A program made the translations under genes and the position numbers. Below the pieces are notes generated by a model, which did not search any database, was not told the origin of the DNA, and saw only the letters and a list, made by a program, of their open reading frames with translations. From Pseudomaricurvus sp050633365 (GTDB lineage: Bacteria > Pseudomonadota > Gammaproteobacteria > Pseudomonadales > Cellvibrionaceae), in assembly GCA_050633365.1 (NCBI GenBank), contig JBOEGJ010000004.1, positions 1 to 64,000 of the forward strand: 64,000 nucleotides of DNA. Reading direction: 5' to 3'. Positions 42,501 through 50,977 of the stretch are shown here, piece after piece; the first letter of the stretch is position 1; each line of letters begins with the position of its first letter.

Positions 42501-43601
42501 CTATTTAGGCTCTTTGTCGGTAAAGTGGGTGCGGCCTTGTTCGTCGACCCATTGATAGATTTTACTGGCGGGTTTGGCCGCTTGCACAGCTTCACTGGCC
42601 GTATCTGAGTCGCTGTCCGTAGGGTTTTCACCTTGAAGGCTCTGGGTATTTGATTGCTTTGGCGACAGCAGTGCGCTCATCAATTGACGCCCACCGGGAT
42701 GGGTAAGCACCGCTAAGGTATTTCCCTGTGCGAGTTGTTGTTGAAGTTCTGGGTCCTGTAGCAGCGATTGAAGTTCTTCATCATTTTTTAGATTTTCAGC
42801 GCGCTGGGAAAAGGTCACTAGTACTTGGGCAAGCTCTTCATCCTTGAGTTTGTCCTGGCCAAATAGACTCTGCATGTCTGGATTCTTTCGCAGTTGTTGA
42901 AAGTTAGCGAGCTGAACCACTTGCGACACATCACCGCTTTGCAGTACCTGTTGGTTGGCGGGGGCTTGCAACAGCGCTCGTAAATTTCTATCTTTTGATA
43001 GGCGCTGAAGTGTTTGTAGAGTGGACTGAGGCTGGGTAAGCAATAGCGCCGTGGCCTGACTGAGAGGATCGTTTTGTTCGCTCGGAGTGATAAAGGTCTG
43101 GGCAATGGCGGTGGAGGTTTTTTCCACCAATAGCTGGCCGACGCTGTCGTTGGGTGTATTAACGCCGGCGGCGTTTTGCATGCGTTCACCCATTTCTGGT
43201 GCGGCGACACTAATCGCTCCCAGCATGAGGCTATAGAACCACAAAGTTAATACGGCGATAAGATAACCACTAGCGGCGCCAAGACCGGCTCCGCTCCAGC
43301 GCATGAGCATAGAGTCCTGCAGTTTTTTTGGTGAGAATCGGTATAAAACTCTAACCAGCGCACTTATTCCGGCGCTGACGACCACAAATAAACCAACGCC
43401 AGCCACTAACTTTGCCACAAGCTCCGAAAGATCAAACTGTTGTTGCAGCCAAGGGCTGAGGGTCGTTGCCAATAACAGCGATGCGGCGTAACCGCCCAGC
43501 AGTGACGCGATTCTACCTGCACTCAAGACCAATCCTGCCTTGTAGCCTCGATAAGTAAAAAACAAAACGCTCACGAGCAAGACGACCGTAGGGATATCCA
43601 T
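42501..43601 (-). CDS. CvpA-family membrane protein fused to a C-terminal DUF4124 domain
   Basis: The N-terminal 130 residues contain four membrane helices and a CvpA-like pattern, including AGLVLSAGRIASLLGGYAAS. A long, glutamine-rich, helical region (about 140-300) follows. The last 20 residues, KIYQWVDEQGRTHFTDKEP, match the DUF4124 motif that normally occurs just after a signal peptide in small periplasmic proteins. CvpA proteins have been linked to colicin V production and envelope traits; the function here is unknown. The fusion is unusual, and the frame is continuous. Confidence 0.75.
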   Translation of the reverse strand: MDIPTVVLLVSVLFFTYRGYKAGLVLSAGRIASLLGGYAASLLLATTLSPWLQQQFDLSELVAKLVAGVGLFVVVSAGISALVRVLYRFSPKKLQDSMLMRWSGAGLGAASGYLIAVLTLWFYSLMLGAISVAAPEMGERMQNAAGVNTPNDSVGQLLVEKTSTAIAQTFITPSEQNDPLSQATALLLTQPQSTLQTLQRLSKDRNLRALLQAPANQQVLQSGDVSQVVQLANFQQLRKNPDMQSLFGQDKLKDEELAQVLVTFSQRAENLKNDEELQSLLQDPELQQQLAQGNTLAVLTHPGGRQLMSALLSPKQSNTQSLQGENPTDSDSDTASEAVQAAKPASKIYQWVDEQGRTHFTDKEPK

Positions 43602-43679
43602 TGAACTTGTCCTTGTATTTGAGGTTGAGCGCGAATGTCAGAGGAGCCCTAGTGTAAACCAATGATTACTTCCTTCTCT

Positions 43680-43894
43680 AGGGCAGCTCTGAATAATGGC
43701 AGTGGTGCTCAGCGGGTCTTAAAGCGTCCAGATGCAAGGCGCACTTCGCCGTTAACATCCAAAGGGCACAAGTGGCCGTAGTCCTTAGCAAGAAGTGTAA
43801 CACCGCAGCTGGGCGTTTTAAGACCCGCCCTTTGGGGCTTACAGGCGAATCCAGCTGTAAGCCTGAGCACCACTGCCATTATTCAGAGATGCCC
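43680..43894. repeat. Palindromic MITE-like element
   Basis: The ends are inverted copies: GGGCAGCTCTGAATAATGG at 43681 and the complement of CCATTATTCAGAGATGCCC ending at 43893, extending about 32 bases with one or two mismatches through CAGTGGTGCTCAG. A second inner pair (CGGGTCTTAAAGCG and CGTTTTAAGACCCG) follows, and the right half carries an extra small hairpin (GCTTACAG...CTGTAAGC). No ORF is inside. A solo copy of one end lies at 19276-19307. A terminal-inverted-repeat, non-coding design suggests a MITE or a repetitive palindromic unit. The flanking bases 43602-43679 and 43895-44063 show nothing else except an upstream region of the next operon. Confidence 0.75.
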
Positions 43895-44063
43895 TTGTGT
43901 TCGCGAAACCTTGTGCGCTGTAACGGGGCGCGCCCGGACGGTGAGTGTTCCATGTCGGTGCTCTTGTCTGTTGCTAAACTGTGTAATGGAGAGCTAAGGA
44001 AGAAGGGCACGCTAATTGCTTTGATGGTTTACAGGGTTTGACAATTATTGAGGACATGGCCCA

Positions 44064-44933
44064 ATGACGGAGTTTCCATTGCTGATCTATTCTGATTTAG
44101 ACGGCACATTACTGGATCATGACAGTTATGATTTTTCGGCGGCAATGCCGATGCTCAAGCGACTTAATCAATGCCAGATAGAAACGGTATTGTGTACTAG
44201 TAAAACCTTCTTGGAAGTTGTTCATCTGCGCGAACAGCTCAGCAATCACGATCCCTTTATTGTCGAAAATGGCGCCGCGGTCTATCTACCCAAAGCAAGA
44301 TTTTCGGTTCCGCCTGCCGGCGCAACGTCGGTATCGAGCTACTGGCGTTACGCCTTTTGCCCTCCGCGTGATCATTGGTTGCAACTGATCGATCACAATC
44401 GATTGGGTTTCGATCATTGTTTTGAACAGTTTTCGACCATGACCCGAGACCGGGTCGTCGCCTTAACCGGCCTCTCCGACAGCGAAGCCGAGCGGGCTCA
44501 AGCTCGTGAATTTGGCGAACCCCTACACTGGCTGGGCAGCGACGAAGAGCTCACGGAGTTTTGTCGAACACTTGTTGCTCAGGGCGCGAGCGTTTTGACG
44601 GGGGGGCGTTTTGTTCATATTTGTGGTCAAGCCGACAAAGGCGCGGCCATGACATGGTTAACCCAACTGCTCGAGACGCAAAGCGGCCAATCGAAAATCA
44701 CCATTGGTCTGGGCGACAGTCAAAACGACGTGGCGATGTTGGAGGCCTGTGATTATGCCGTGGTGGTGAAATCACCGGCGAAGGGTTTTCCCACCTTACA
44801 ACGTAAAGACAAGCTCTATTTCAGCCAAGCATTCGGCCCTCAGGGCTGGGTTGAAGGACTAGAATATCACTTTCGACAAATACACTTACCCGAACTTCAT
44901 CGACTGCTAGAAGAGGATAATTCCTGTGGCTGA
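44064..44933 (+). CDS. Mannosyl-/glucosyl-3-phosphoglycerate phosphatase (HAD family)
   Basis: This HAD-superfamily phosphatase of the MPGP group removes phosphate from a glycosyl-3-phosphoglycerate. The nucleophile motif is YSDLDGTLLD, motif II is in LCTSKTF, FIVENGAAVYLP is the family cap signature, and GLGDSQNDVAMLE is motif IV. The length (289 aa) is typical. The next gene encodes the matching glycosyltransferase and overlaps by 8 bp, so the product is most likely glucosylglycerate rather than mannosylglycerate. Confidence 0.9.
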   Translation: MTEFPLLIYSDLDGTLLDHDSYDFSAAMPMLKRLNQCQIETVLCTSKTFLEVVHLREQLSNHDPFIVENGAAVYLPKARFSVPPAGATSVSSYWRYAFCPPRDHWLQLIDHNRLGFDHCFEQFSTMTRDRVVALTGLSDSEAERAQAREFGEPLHWLGSDEELTEFCRTLVAQGASVLTGGRFVHICGQADKGAAMTWLTQLLETQSGQSKITIGLGDSQNDVAMLEACDYAVVVKSPAKGFPTLQRKDKLYFSQAFGPQGWVEGLEYHFRQIHLPELHRLLEEDNSCG

Positions 44934-46152
44934 CTTTTATCAAAATGGCATCATTACTACTTTGCACAATTTATCGCGTCGCCCTGTGTCCGAGATCGAA
45001 GAGGAGTTACGCAGTTTCAGTCAAGCTCGGCCCATGTCTCTGATTTTGCCGTCGCTGTTCTCGGAGCTCGAAGGCGAGGCTTTGCCCAATATCGTCGAAC
45101 ACCTCAAGGGCGCCGATTATTTGAGCGAAATTGTGATTGGGCTCGATCGCGCCGATGAATCCCAATACCGCCACGCGCTAAAGTTCTTCGGAGAGCTTCC
45201 GCAGAGGCATCGAGTGTTGTGGAACGAAGGCCCCAGACTTAAAGCACTTGACGCAGAACTTCAGGCGCTGAATCTCGCGCCCAAAGAACTGGGTAAAGGG
45301 CGCAATGTTTGGTATTGCATGGGGTATACCTTAGCGTCCGGGCGATCCGAGTCGGTGGCTTTACACGATTGCGATATCGTCACTTACGATAGAGAGTTGT
45401 TGGCGCGGCTAATCTATCCAGTGGCAAACCCGCGTTTCAATTACGAGTTCTGTAAGGGATTCTATGCCAGAGTTGCCGATGGGAAAATTAACGGCCGAGT
45501 TTGCCGGTTGTTGGTAACGCCTTTGCTAAGAGCGCTCAAAAAGATATTCGGTGAACTGGAATATTTGCAGTATATGGATAGCTATCGCTATTCATTGGCG
45601 GGGGAGTTTTCTTTCCGTAAAGATGTGCTTAACGATATTCGAATTCCTTCTGATTGGGGGTTGGAAATCGGCGTGTTGTCGGAGATGCATCGAAACTACG
45701 CCAATAACCGTTTGTGCCAAGTGGATATTGCCGATATTTATGATCACAAACATCAAGACCTTTCTCTCGATAATGACGATGGCGGGCTGTCGAAAATGTC
45801 CATCGACATTGCCAAAGCGCTGTTTAGAAAACTGGCAACGCAGGGAAAAACGTTTAACACCGAGACCTTCCGTTCAATTAAGGCAACTTACTTTCGTATC
45901 GCGTTGGACTTCATCGAGACTTATCACAATGACGCGGTGATGAACGGCCTGACATTGGATATCCATCAAGAAGAAAAGGCGGTGGAATTATTCGCACAGA
46001 ATATCATGAAGGCTGGCGATGCATTTCTCGAAAGACCCATGGAGACGCCGTTTATCCCCAGTTGGAACCGTGTCATCAGTGCGGTTCCGGATGTGCTAGA
46101 ACGTTTGCACGCGGCTGTTGAAGAAGACAACAAAGAGTTTTCGCAATCATGA
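44926..46152 (+). CDS. gpgS: Glucosyl-3-phosphoglycerate synthase (GT81 type)
   Basis: This 408-aa glycosyltransferase transfers glucose from a nucleotide sugar to 3-phosphoglycerate. Landmarks are LILPSLFSELEGEALPNIV, IGLDRAD, ALHDCDIVTYD (a DxD-type metal motif), MDSYRYSLAGEFSFRKDVL and DWGLEIGVLSEM with the Asp-Trp of the family. It starts with GTG inside the phosphatase gene and its stop overlaps the next start as ATGA. The product is a precursor of the compatible solute glucosylglycerate. Mannosyl donor use cannot be excluded. Confidence 0.88.
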   Translation: MADFYQNGIITTLHNLSRRPVSEIEEELRSFSQARPMSLILPSLFSELEGEALPNIVEHLKGADYLSEIVIGLDRADESQYRHALKFFGELPQRHRVLWNEGPRLKALDAELQALNLAPKELGKGRNVWYCMGYTLASGRSESVALHDCDIVTYDRELLARLIYPVANPRFNYEFCKGFYARVADGKINGRVCRLLVTPLLRALKKIFGELEYLQYMDSYRYSLAGEFSFRKDVLNDIRIPSDWGLEIGVLSEMHRNYANNRLCQVDIADIYDHKHQDLSLDNDDGGLSKMSIDIAKALFRKLATQGKTFNTETFRSIKATYFRIALDFIETYHNDAVMNGLTLDIHQEEKAVELFAQNIMKAGDAFLERPMETPFIPSWNRVISAVPDVLERLHAAVEEDNKEFSQS

Positions 46153-47942
46153 CGGGACTTACTGATACCACCTTAGCATCAAAAATAGCGCACTTGCTCG
46201 AGGCGGTCTACGCTGACGTTGATGTCATTGATAGTTCATCTGGCGAGTTGGACTATATTGAGCTGACTCAGGACTTGATGTCTCTCATGCGTCTTGATAC
46301 CGACAGTATCGCTCCAAAACCGCATCATAATCCTTGGTCCGAACGTGATGCCGTATTGATAACTTATGGCGATACATTTTTGCCGCTCTCTACTGGCGAG
46401 CGGCCAGAGTTTGAAGACAAAGAAAAACCCTTGCAAGTGCTGAAACACTTTTTGGACGAGCATTGCGCTGGGGCGATCAACAGTGTTCATATTCTTCCGT
46501 TTTTTCCCTTTAGCTCTGACGATGGCTTCTCGGTGATCGATTTCTCCAGCGTCAACGAAGCCTTGGGGGATTGGAGCCACATCTACGATATTGCTCAAGA
46601 TTATCGCCTCATGGGGGATTTAGTGATTAATCACTGTTCCAGTCGCAGTTTATGGTTTCAGAATTTCATTAAAGGTTGCGGTCCAGGTTACGATTTTTTT
46701 TACACCGCCGACGAAGACGCAGATACATCAAAAGTGGTTCGGCCTCGAACCAGTCCGCTGTTAAAAAAGGTCGAGACCGCGGCGGGGGTACAACATGTTT
46801 GGTGTACCTTTAGCCATGATCAGGTGGATCTTGATTTCACCAATCCTCAGGTGCTCAAACAGTTTGTTTCCATTGTTCGACAGTATTTGGACATGGGCGT
46901 GCGCATCTTTCGCTTGGACGCGGTGGCTTTTTTGTGGAAGAAAGAAGGCACTAGCTGCATTAATTTGGAACAGACCCACATGATGGTGAGGTTGTTTCGA
47001 TTGTTGATCGAACACGCGGAATCCGAATCGGTCATCATCACCGAAACCAATATTCCCAATCGAGAGAATCTCTCCTATTTTGGCAATGCCAACGAGGCCC
47101 ATTGTGTCTACAACTTTTCTTTGCCGCCACTGTTGGTCAACACTCTGGTAACGGGCAGTTGTCGTCATCTAAAAACGTGGATGATGAGCATGCCGCCGGC
47201 TCAAAATGGAACCACTTACTTTAATTTTATTGCCTCCCACGACGGGATTGGCTTGAGACCCGTTGAGGGCCTGCTGGATGATGACGAAACCCAAACTCTG
47301 GTGAAAACCATGCAGGGCTTTGGTGGTCGAATGTCTTGGCGGGCCTTGGATTGTGGCAAGACAAAACCCTATGAAATCAACATTTCACTGAAAGACGCTT
47401 TACAAGGTACGACCCAGGGTAGGGACGATTTTGGTCAGGCTCGTTTTCTTTGTGCCCATGCCATTATGTTCGCCTTAGAGGGGATTCCTGGAATCTACGT
47501 CCACAGTATGATCGGTACGCGCAACGATCTAGAGCGTATGGAGCATACCGGTCACAATCGATCAATCAATCGCCATCAGTGGTGTTATCAGCAGCTGCAA
47601 GAATATTTAGCGGATGACAGCAGCGAGTACGCCTCTACGTTTGCGGCTATGAAAGCTCTGCTGCAAATTCGCATTGAACAGCCAGCGTTTCATCCCAATG
47701 CGACGCAATTTACCTTGCACCTAGGAGATGCAATCTTTGGGTTTTGGCGTCAGTCGCTGGATCGTCGCCAGAGCATATTTTGCATCAGCAATATCAGCGC
47801 CCAAGAGCAAGACTTGTCACTATCGGATTTGAACCTAATCGTGACTGACGACTGGTTCGATCTTCTATCGGGAAAGAAGCTTCCCGAAAACGACGAAGTA
47901 TTGTCTCTTCGTCCCTATCAGACACTCTGGTTAAGTAATTGA
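46149..47942 (+). CDS. GH13_18 sucrose-phosphorylase-family enzyme, likely glucosylglycerate phosphorylase
   Basis: The GH13 barrel has HILPFFPFSSDDGFSVIDF, GDLVINHCSSRSLWFQNF, the nucleophile in RIFRLDAVAFLWK, the acid/base glutamate in IITETNIPN and the third acid in ASHDGIGLRP. These are traits of the sucrose-phosphorylase subgroup, in which several members phosphorolyse glucosylglycerate. Because it is translationally coupled to genes that make glucosylglycerate, phosphorolysis of that solute to glucose-1-phosphate and glycerate is the best guess. The length (597 aa) is normal. Confidence 0.85.
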   Translation: MTGLTDTTLASKIAHLLEAVYADVDVIDSSSGELDYIELTQDLMSLMRLDTDSIAPKPHHNPWSERDAVLITYGDTFLPLSTGERPEFEDKEKPLQVLKHFLDEHCAGAINSVHILPFFPFSSDDGFSVIDFSSVNEALGDWSHIYDIAQDYRLMGDLVINHCSSRSLWFQNFIKGCGPGYDFFYTADEDADTSKVVRPRTSPLLKKVETAAGVQHVWCTFSHDQVDLDFTNPQVLKQFVSIVRQYLDMGVRIFRLDAVAFLWKKEGTSCINLEQTHMMVRLFRLLIEHAESESVIITETNIPNRENLSYFGNANEAHCVYNFSLPPLLVNTLVTGSCRHLKTWMMSMPPAQNGTTYFNFIASHDGIGLRPVEGLLDDDETQTLVKTMQGFGGRMSWRALDCGKTKPYEINISLKDALQGTTQGRDDFGQARFLCAHAIMFALEGIPGIYVHSMIGTRNDLERMEHTGHNRSINRHQWCYQQLQEYLADDSSEYASTFAAMKALLQIRIEQPAFHPNATQFTLHLGDAIFGFWRQSLDRRQSIFCISNISAQEQDLSLSDLNLIVTDDWFDLLSGKKLPENDEVLSLRPYQTLWLSN

Positions 47943-48009
47943 TTCTAGAGTCTGGGGGAATTGGATGGTTTTTGTGCGATTTATGACACTCGGCACTCGC
48001 ATATTGCTA

Positions 48010-48031
48010 ACTAACCTAGTGGTAGGTTAGT
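48010..48031. promoter_or_regulatory. TetR-family operator upstream of its own gene
   Basis: ACTAACCTA and TAGGTTAGT flank GTGG to make a perfect 22-bp palindrome, 10 bp before the regulator's start codon. A related site lies before the next gene (48657). This fits an autoregulatory operator overlapping the promoter. Confidence 0.8.
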
Positions 48032-48041
48032 ATTCTGCGCC

Positions 48042-48620
48042 ATGCAAGTAAGATCAAAAAACCGTAAACAGCAGATTGTCGATGTGGCGCTTGAGCTACT
48101 GCAGACTCGTGGCTTCGAGAACTTCAGCTATCAGGACTTGTCCGCTGAGTTGGGCATTACCAAAGCCAGTATCCATCACCACTTTGCCAAGAAGGCCGAT
48201 CTTGGGGTGGCCCTGTGCGAGCGTATTCAGCAGTGGCACGAGCGTGAGTTTAGCAAGGCTCGCAATCACTCGGGCACGGCAATGGAAAAGTTGGATCTGT
48301 ATGTTGGCGGTACTCTGCGCTATGCCTGTGGCGATAAGAAAATTTGCCCTCTCAGCAGTTTGCAGGCTGATATCGCCTCGCTGCCTGAGGCGATGCGACC
48401 GGCACTCAAACAGTTGGATGATCACGAGCTGGATTTTGTCGAAGAAATGCTAGAGGAGGGACGGGCCGCAGGGGAACTTAAGTTTTCCGGTTCTGTCCGA
48501 GCTCAGGCAGTTTTGTTCGTATTGACCAGCAAAGGCGCTTTGCAGTATTCGCGAGTCCACGGGCGAGAGCTCTATGACGACGCCATGAGCCAGCTTCGAT
48601 CGCTGATGATTAATGGCTAG
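48042..48620 (+). CDS. TetR/AcrR-family transcriptional regulator
   Basis: The N-terminal helix-turn-helix is typical: QQIVDVALELLQTRGFENFSYQ followed by LGITKASIHHHFAKKADLG. The ligand-binding half contains two cysteines (ACGDKKICPL) near residues 95-101, which could sense electrophiles, as in NemR-type regulators. The length is 192 aa. It lies upstream of an Old Yellow Enzyme gene on the same strand, and matching palindromes precede both genes, so it probably represses both. The inducer is unknown. Confidence 0.9.
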   Translation: MQVRSKNRKQQIVDVALELLQTRGFENFSYQDLSAELGITKASIHHHFAKKADLGVALCERIQQWHEREFSKARNHSGTAMEKLDLYVGGTLRYACGDKKICPLSSLQADIASLPEAMRPALKQLDDHELDFVEEMLEEGRAAGELKFSGSVRAQAVLFVLTSKGALQYSRVHGRELYDDAMSQLRSLMING

Positions 48621-48656
48621 TAAGTCGCCCTAAGCGCAAAAAAATTTGCCTTTATA

Positions 48657-48677
48657 ACCATCCTACTGGTAGGTAAG
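48657..48677. promoter_or_regulatory. Second TetR operator, upstream of the OYE gene
   Basis: CCATCCTACTGGTAGGTAAG shares the core CCTA-TGGTAGGT with the 48010-48031 palindrome. It lies about 100 bp before the OYE start, in a 155-bp gap, and fits a weaker second operator for the same repressor. Confidence 0.65.
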
Positions 48678-48775
48678 CAGGTGGTTGTTGGGCATAGCCA
48701 GCCCGGTAACCCGTCGGGCTGGTGTTTACATAACCGAGAGAGAAACAACCGCATCACCGAATGCAGGAGTAATGT

Positions 48776-49885
48776 ATGAGTAACACCGACAGCCTATTCA
48801 AGCCGTTTAATTTGGGTGGTTTGGAGCTGCCAAACCGCGTTGTCATGGCACCGATGACCCGCACCTTTTCACCGAACAATGTCCCCAATGACATGGTTGT
48901 GGACTACTACCGCAATCGCGCTGCCGGCGGTGTTGGTCTGATTATCACCGAAGGTACCTGTGTTGATCACAAGGCCGCCTCGGGTTATCCCAATGTGCCA
49001 AATTTCTACGGTGAAGAAGCTCTTGCCGGTTGGAAAAAAGTCGTTGATGCGGTTCACGCCGAAGGCGGCAAGATTGCGCCTCAGTTATGGCATGTTGGCT
49101 CGATTCGTAAAGCTGGCGTTGAGCCCGGTGGTGATACCCCGGGGTTTGGTCCTTCCGGTATGGCTATTCCAGGTAAAGTGACTGGCCATGCAATGACTAA
49201 AGAAGACATCAATGATGTGGTTGCCGCTTTTGCTAAAGCCGCGAAAGACGCGAAAGACATCGGTTTTGACGCCATTGAGATTCACGGTGCCCACGGCTAC
49301 CTAGTGGATCAATTCTTCTGGGAAGGTACTAACCAGCGCGACGATGAATACGGCGGCGACTTGGCTGGTCGTTCACGTTTTGCCATTGAAATTGTCAAGG
49401 CGATTCGCGCAGAAGTGGGTGACGACTATCCGATTATTCTTCGCTGGTCACAGTGGAAACAGCAAGATTACGCCGCGCGTTTGGTCGAGACGCCAGAGGC
49501 GATGGAAGCTTTCTTAAAGCCGCTTAGCGATGCAGGTGTTGATATTTTCCACTGTTCAACTCGTCGTTTCTGGGAGCCTGAGTTTGAAGGCAGTGATTTG
49601 AACTTGGCCGGTTGGGCACGCAAGCTAACGGGCAAGCCATGCATTACTGTGGGCAGTGTTGGATTGAATGCTGATTTCCTACCGGTTGATGGCACCGCGG
49701 ATTTCCGTGCAGCAGAACCGGCAAGCCTCGATAATTTGATCCAGCGTATGGATAACGAGGAGTTTGATTTGGTTGCCGTAGGTCGAGCTTTGATCGCCAA
49801 CCCTGATTGGGCCAATCGCGTTCGTGACGGCGGTTTTGATGAGCTGGCGGCATACGATAAAGAGCAGCTACAAACCTTGGTATAA
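48776..49885 (+). CDS. NADH:flavin oxidoreductase (Old Yellow Enzyme family)
   Basis: The OYE barrel starts KPFNLGGLELPNRVVMAPMTRTF, has LIITEGTCVDHKA and the substrate-binding HGAHGYLVDQFFW, and ends with the FMN-phosphate loop VAVGRALIANPDWANRV. The length (369 aa) fits. It reduces activated alkenes or electrophiles with FMN as cofactor. Its regulator lies directly upstream. The physiological substrate is unknown. A strong terminator follows. Confidence 0.93.
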   Translation: MSNTDSLFKPFNLGGLELPNRVVMAPMTRTFSPNNVPNDMVVDYYRNRAAGGVGLIITEGTCVDHKAASGYPNVPNFYGEEALAGWKKVVDAVHAEGGKIAPQLWHVGSIRKAGVEPGGDTPGFGPSGMAIPGKVTGHAMTKEDINDVVAAFAKAAKDAKDIGFDAIEIHGAHGYLVDQFFWEGTNQRDDEYGGDLAGRSRFAIEIVKAIRAEVGDDYPIILRWSQWKQQDYAARLVETPEAMEAFLKPLSDAGVDIFHCSTRRFWEPEFEGSDLNLAGWARKLTGKPCITVGSVGLNADFLPVDGTADFRAAEPASLDNLIQRMDNEEFDLVAVGRALIANPDWANRVRDGGFDELAAYDKEQLQTLV

Positions 49886-49925
49886 GTCTTGTGGTCATAC
49901 TCAGGTGATTCATCTGAGTCTGTTG

Positions 49926-49950
49926 AAAGGGGCCTTCGGCCCCTTTTTTG
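49926..49950 (+). terminator. Intrinsic terminator after the OYE gene
   Basis: AAGGGGCC and GGCCCCTT pair around a TTC loop, followed by TTTT, 41 bp after the stop. Confidence 0.92.
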
Positions 49951-50024
49951 TTCCTTTCTGCATTGTTGTTCTCTACAGTTTACTGCTTGTTTTCGTTGAT
50001 CCCTGAACTCTCATATTTCTGATC

Positions 50025-50030
50025 TATACT
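50025..50030 (+). promoter_or_regulatory. -10 box placed for a leaderless transcript
   Basis: TATACT ends exactly 6 bases before the ATG at 50037, so the predicted first transcribed base is the A of that ATG. No purine-rich ribosome-binding site fits in between. A similar TATACT lies at 50938-50943 before the next gene. Confidence 0.5.
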
Positions 50031-50036
50031 CGTTAA

Positions 50037-50900
50037 ATGACTCGCAATTGTTACAACCGCTCCTTCGTGTCGCCGATAGGTTTGGTCTCCTTCAAGGCTC
50101 TTCGCTGGCTGAAGCTACTGTCTATTGTTTTTTGCGGCCTGAGTTCGAGCATGGTGGCAGCTCAATCCCAGAAAGTCCCCATCCGTATTTGTATCGACAG
50201 TGAAGACTATCCCCCCTACTTTTTTGAGACAAGTTCGGAGGGCAGCCAAGGTATGATCCTCGATCTGATTCGTATGAGCGTCGAGCATACGGAACACTCA
50301 ATCGAATTTACTAGAAAGCCCTGGCGGCGCTGTTTGTCAGATGTTAAATCCGGCTATGTGGATGCCTCCGGGCCTGTTATCTGGTCAAAAGCGCGGTCAC
50401 TTTGGGCGCAATTTCCCACTGATAATCTCAACCAAGTTATGCCCGAATCGGCACTCGTGTCAGTACAATACCGAGTCTTCACCCGAAGTGATTCAGCGCT
50501 GCGTTGGAATGGCACGCATTTTAGTGGCATACGTTATGGTGTGGGCGCACCCATCGGCCATATTTCTCATAAAAGACTAAAAGCCATGGGGATATTACCT
50601 GCCTCCAGTTTTACAGTTGAGGAAGGGCTGACCATGGTGTCTCGCGGTTTTCTGGACGGCTTTGTCAACGAGTCACTTTCTGGGCAGTCGCTGATCAATC
50701 AATTGGATATCGCTTCAAACGTATCGGTCTTATCGCCTCCGTTTTTGTCAACTGAGCTCTATTTGGTGTTTTCTCATCAGTTTGTCGCCGACAACCCCGA
50801 GGTGCCAGATGAGGTCTACCAAGCTTTGGCTCTCAAAGGCGGTCTCTGGAGAGAGCAGCTATTGAAGGCATATGTATCGCAAGCCTCAGGGCCTGAGTAA
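50037..50900 (+). CDS. Orphan periplasmic solute-binding protein, family 3-like (copy 1)
   Basis: A signal peptide (WLKLLSIVFCGLSSSMVAAQS) precedes a mature domain beginning RICIDSEDYPPYFFE, a pattern of family 3 binding proteins, with KPWRRCLSDVKSGYVDASGPVIW and VSRGFLDGFVNE. No permease or ATPase is nearby. The next gene encodes a paralogue sharing the WkRC...DA..PVIWS pattern. Such orphan pairs may have sensory roles or be stray binding proteins. The ligand is unknown. Confidence 0.7.
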   Translation: MTRNCYNRSFVSPIGLVSFKALRWLKLLSIVFCGLSSSMVAAQSQKVPIRICIDSEDYPPYFFETSSEGSQGMILDLIRMSVEHTEHSIEFTRKPWRRCLSDVKSGYVDASGPVIWSKARSLWAQFPTDNLNQVMPESALVSVQYRVFTRSDSALRWNGTHFSGIRYGVGAPIGHISHKRLKAMGILPASSFTVEEGLTMVSRGFLDGFVNESLSGQSLINQLDIASNVSVLSPPFLSTELYLVFSHQFVADNPEVPDEVYQALALKGGLWREQLLKAYVSQASGPE

Positions 50901-50977
50901 AGCTCGTATCTAATTCTCGACTCTTAATCCTGCGGTCTATACTGGAGGGTATGGTAAAGATTGGGGTAAAGGTAAGC

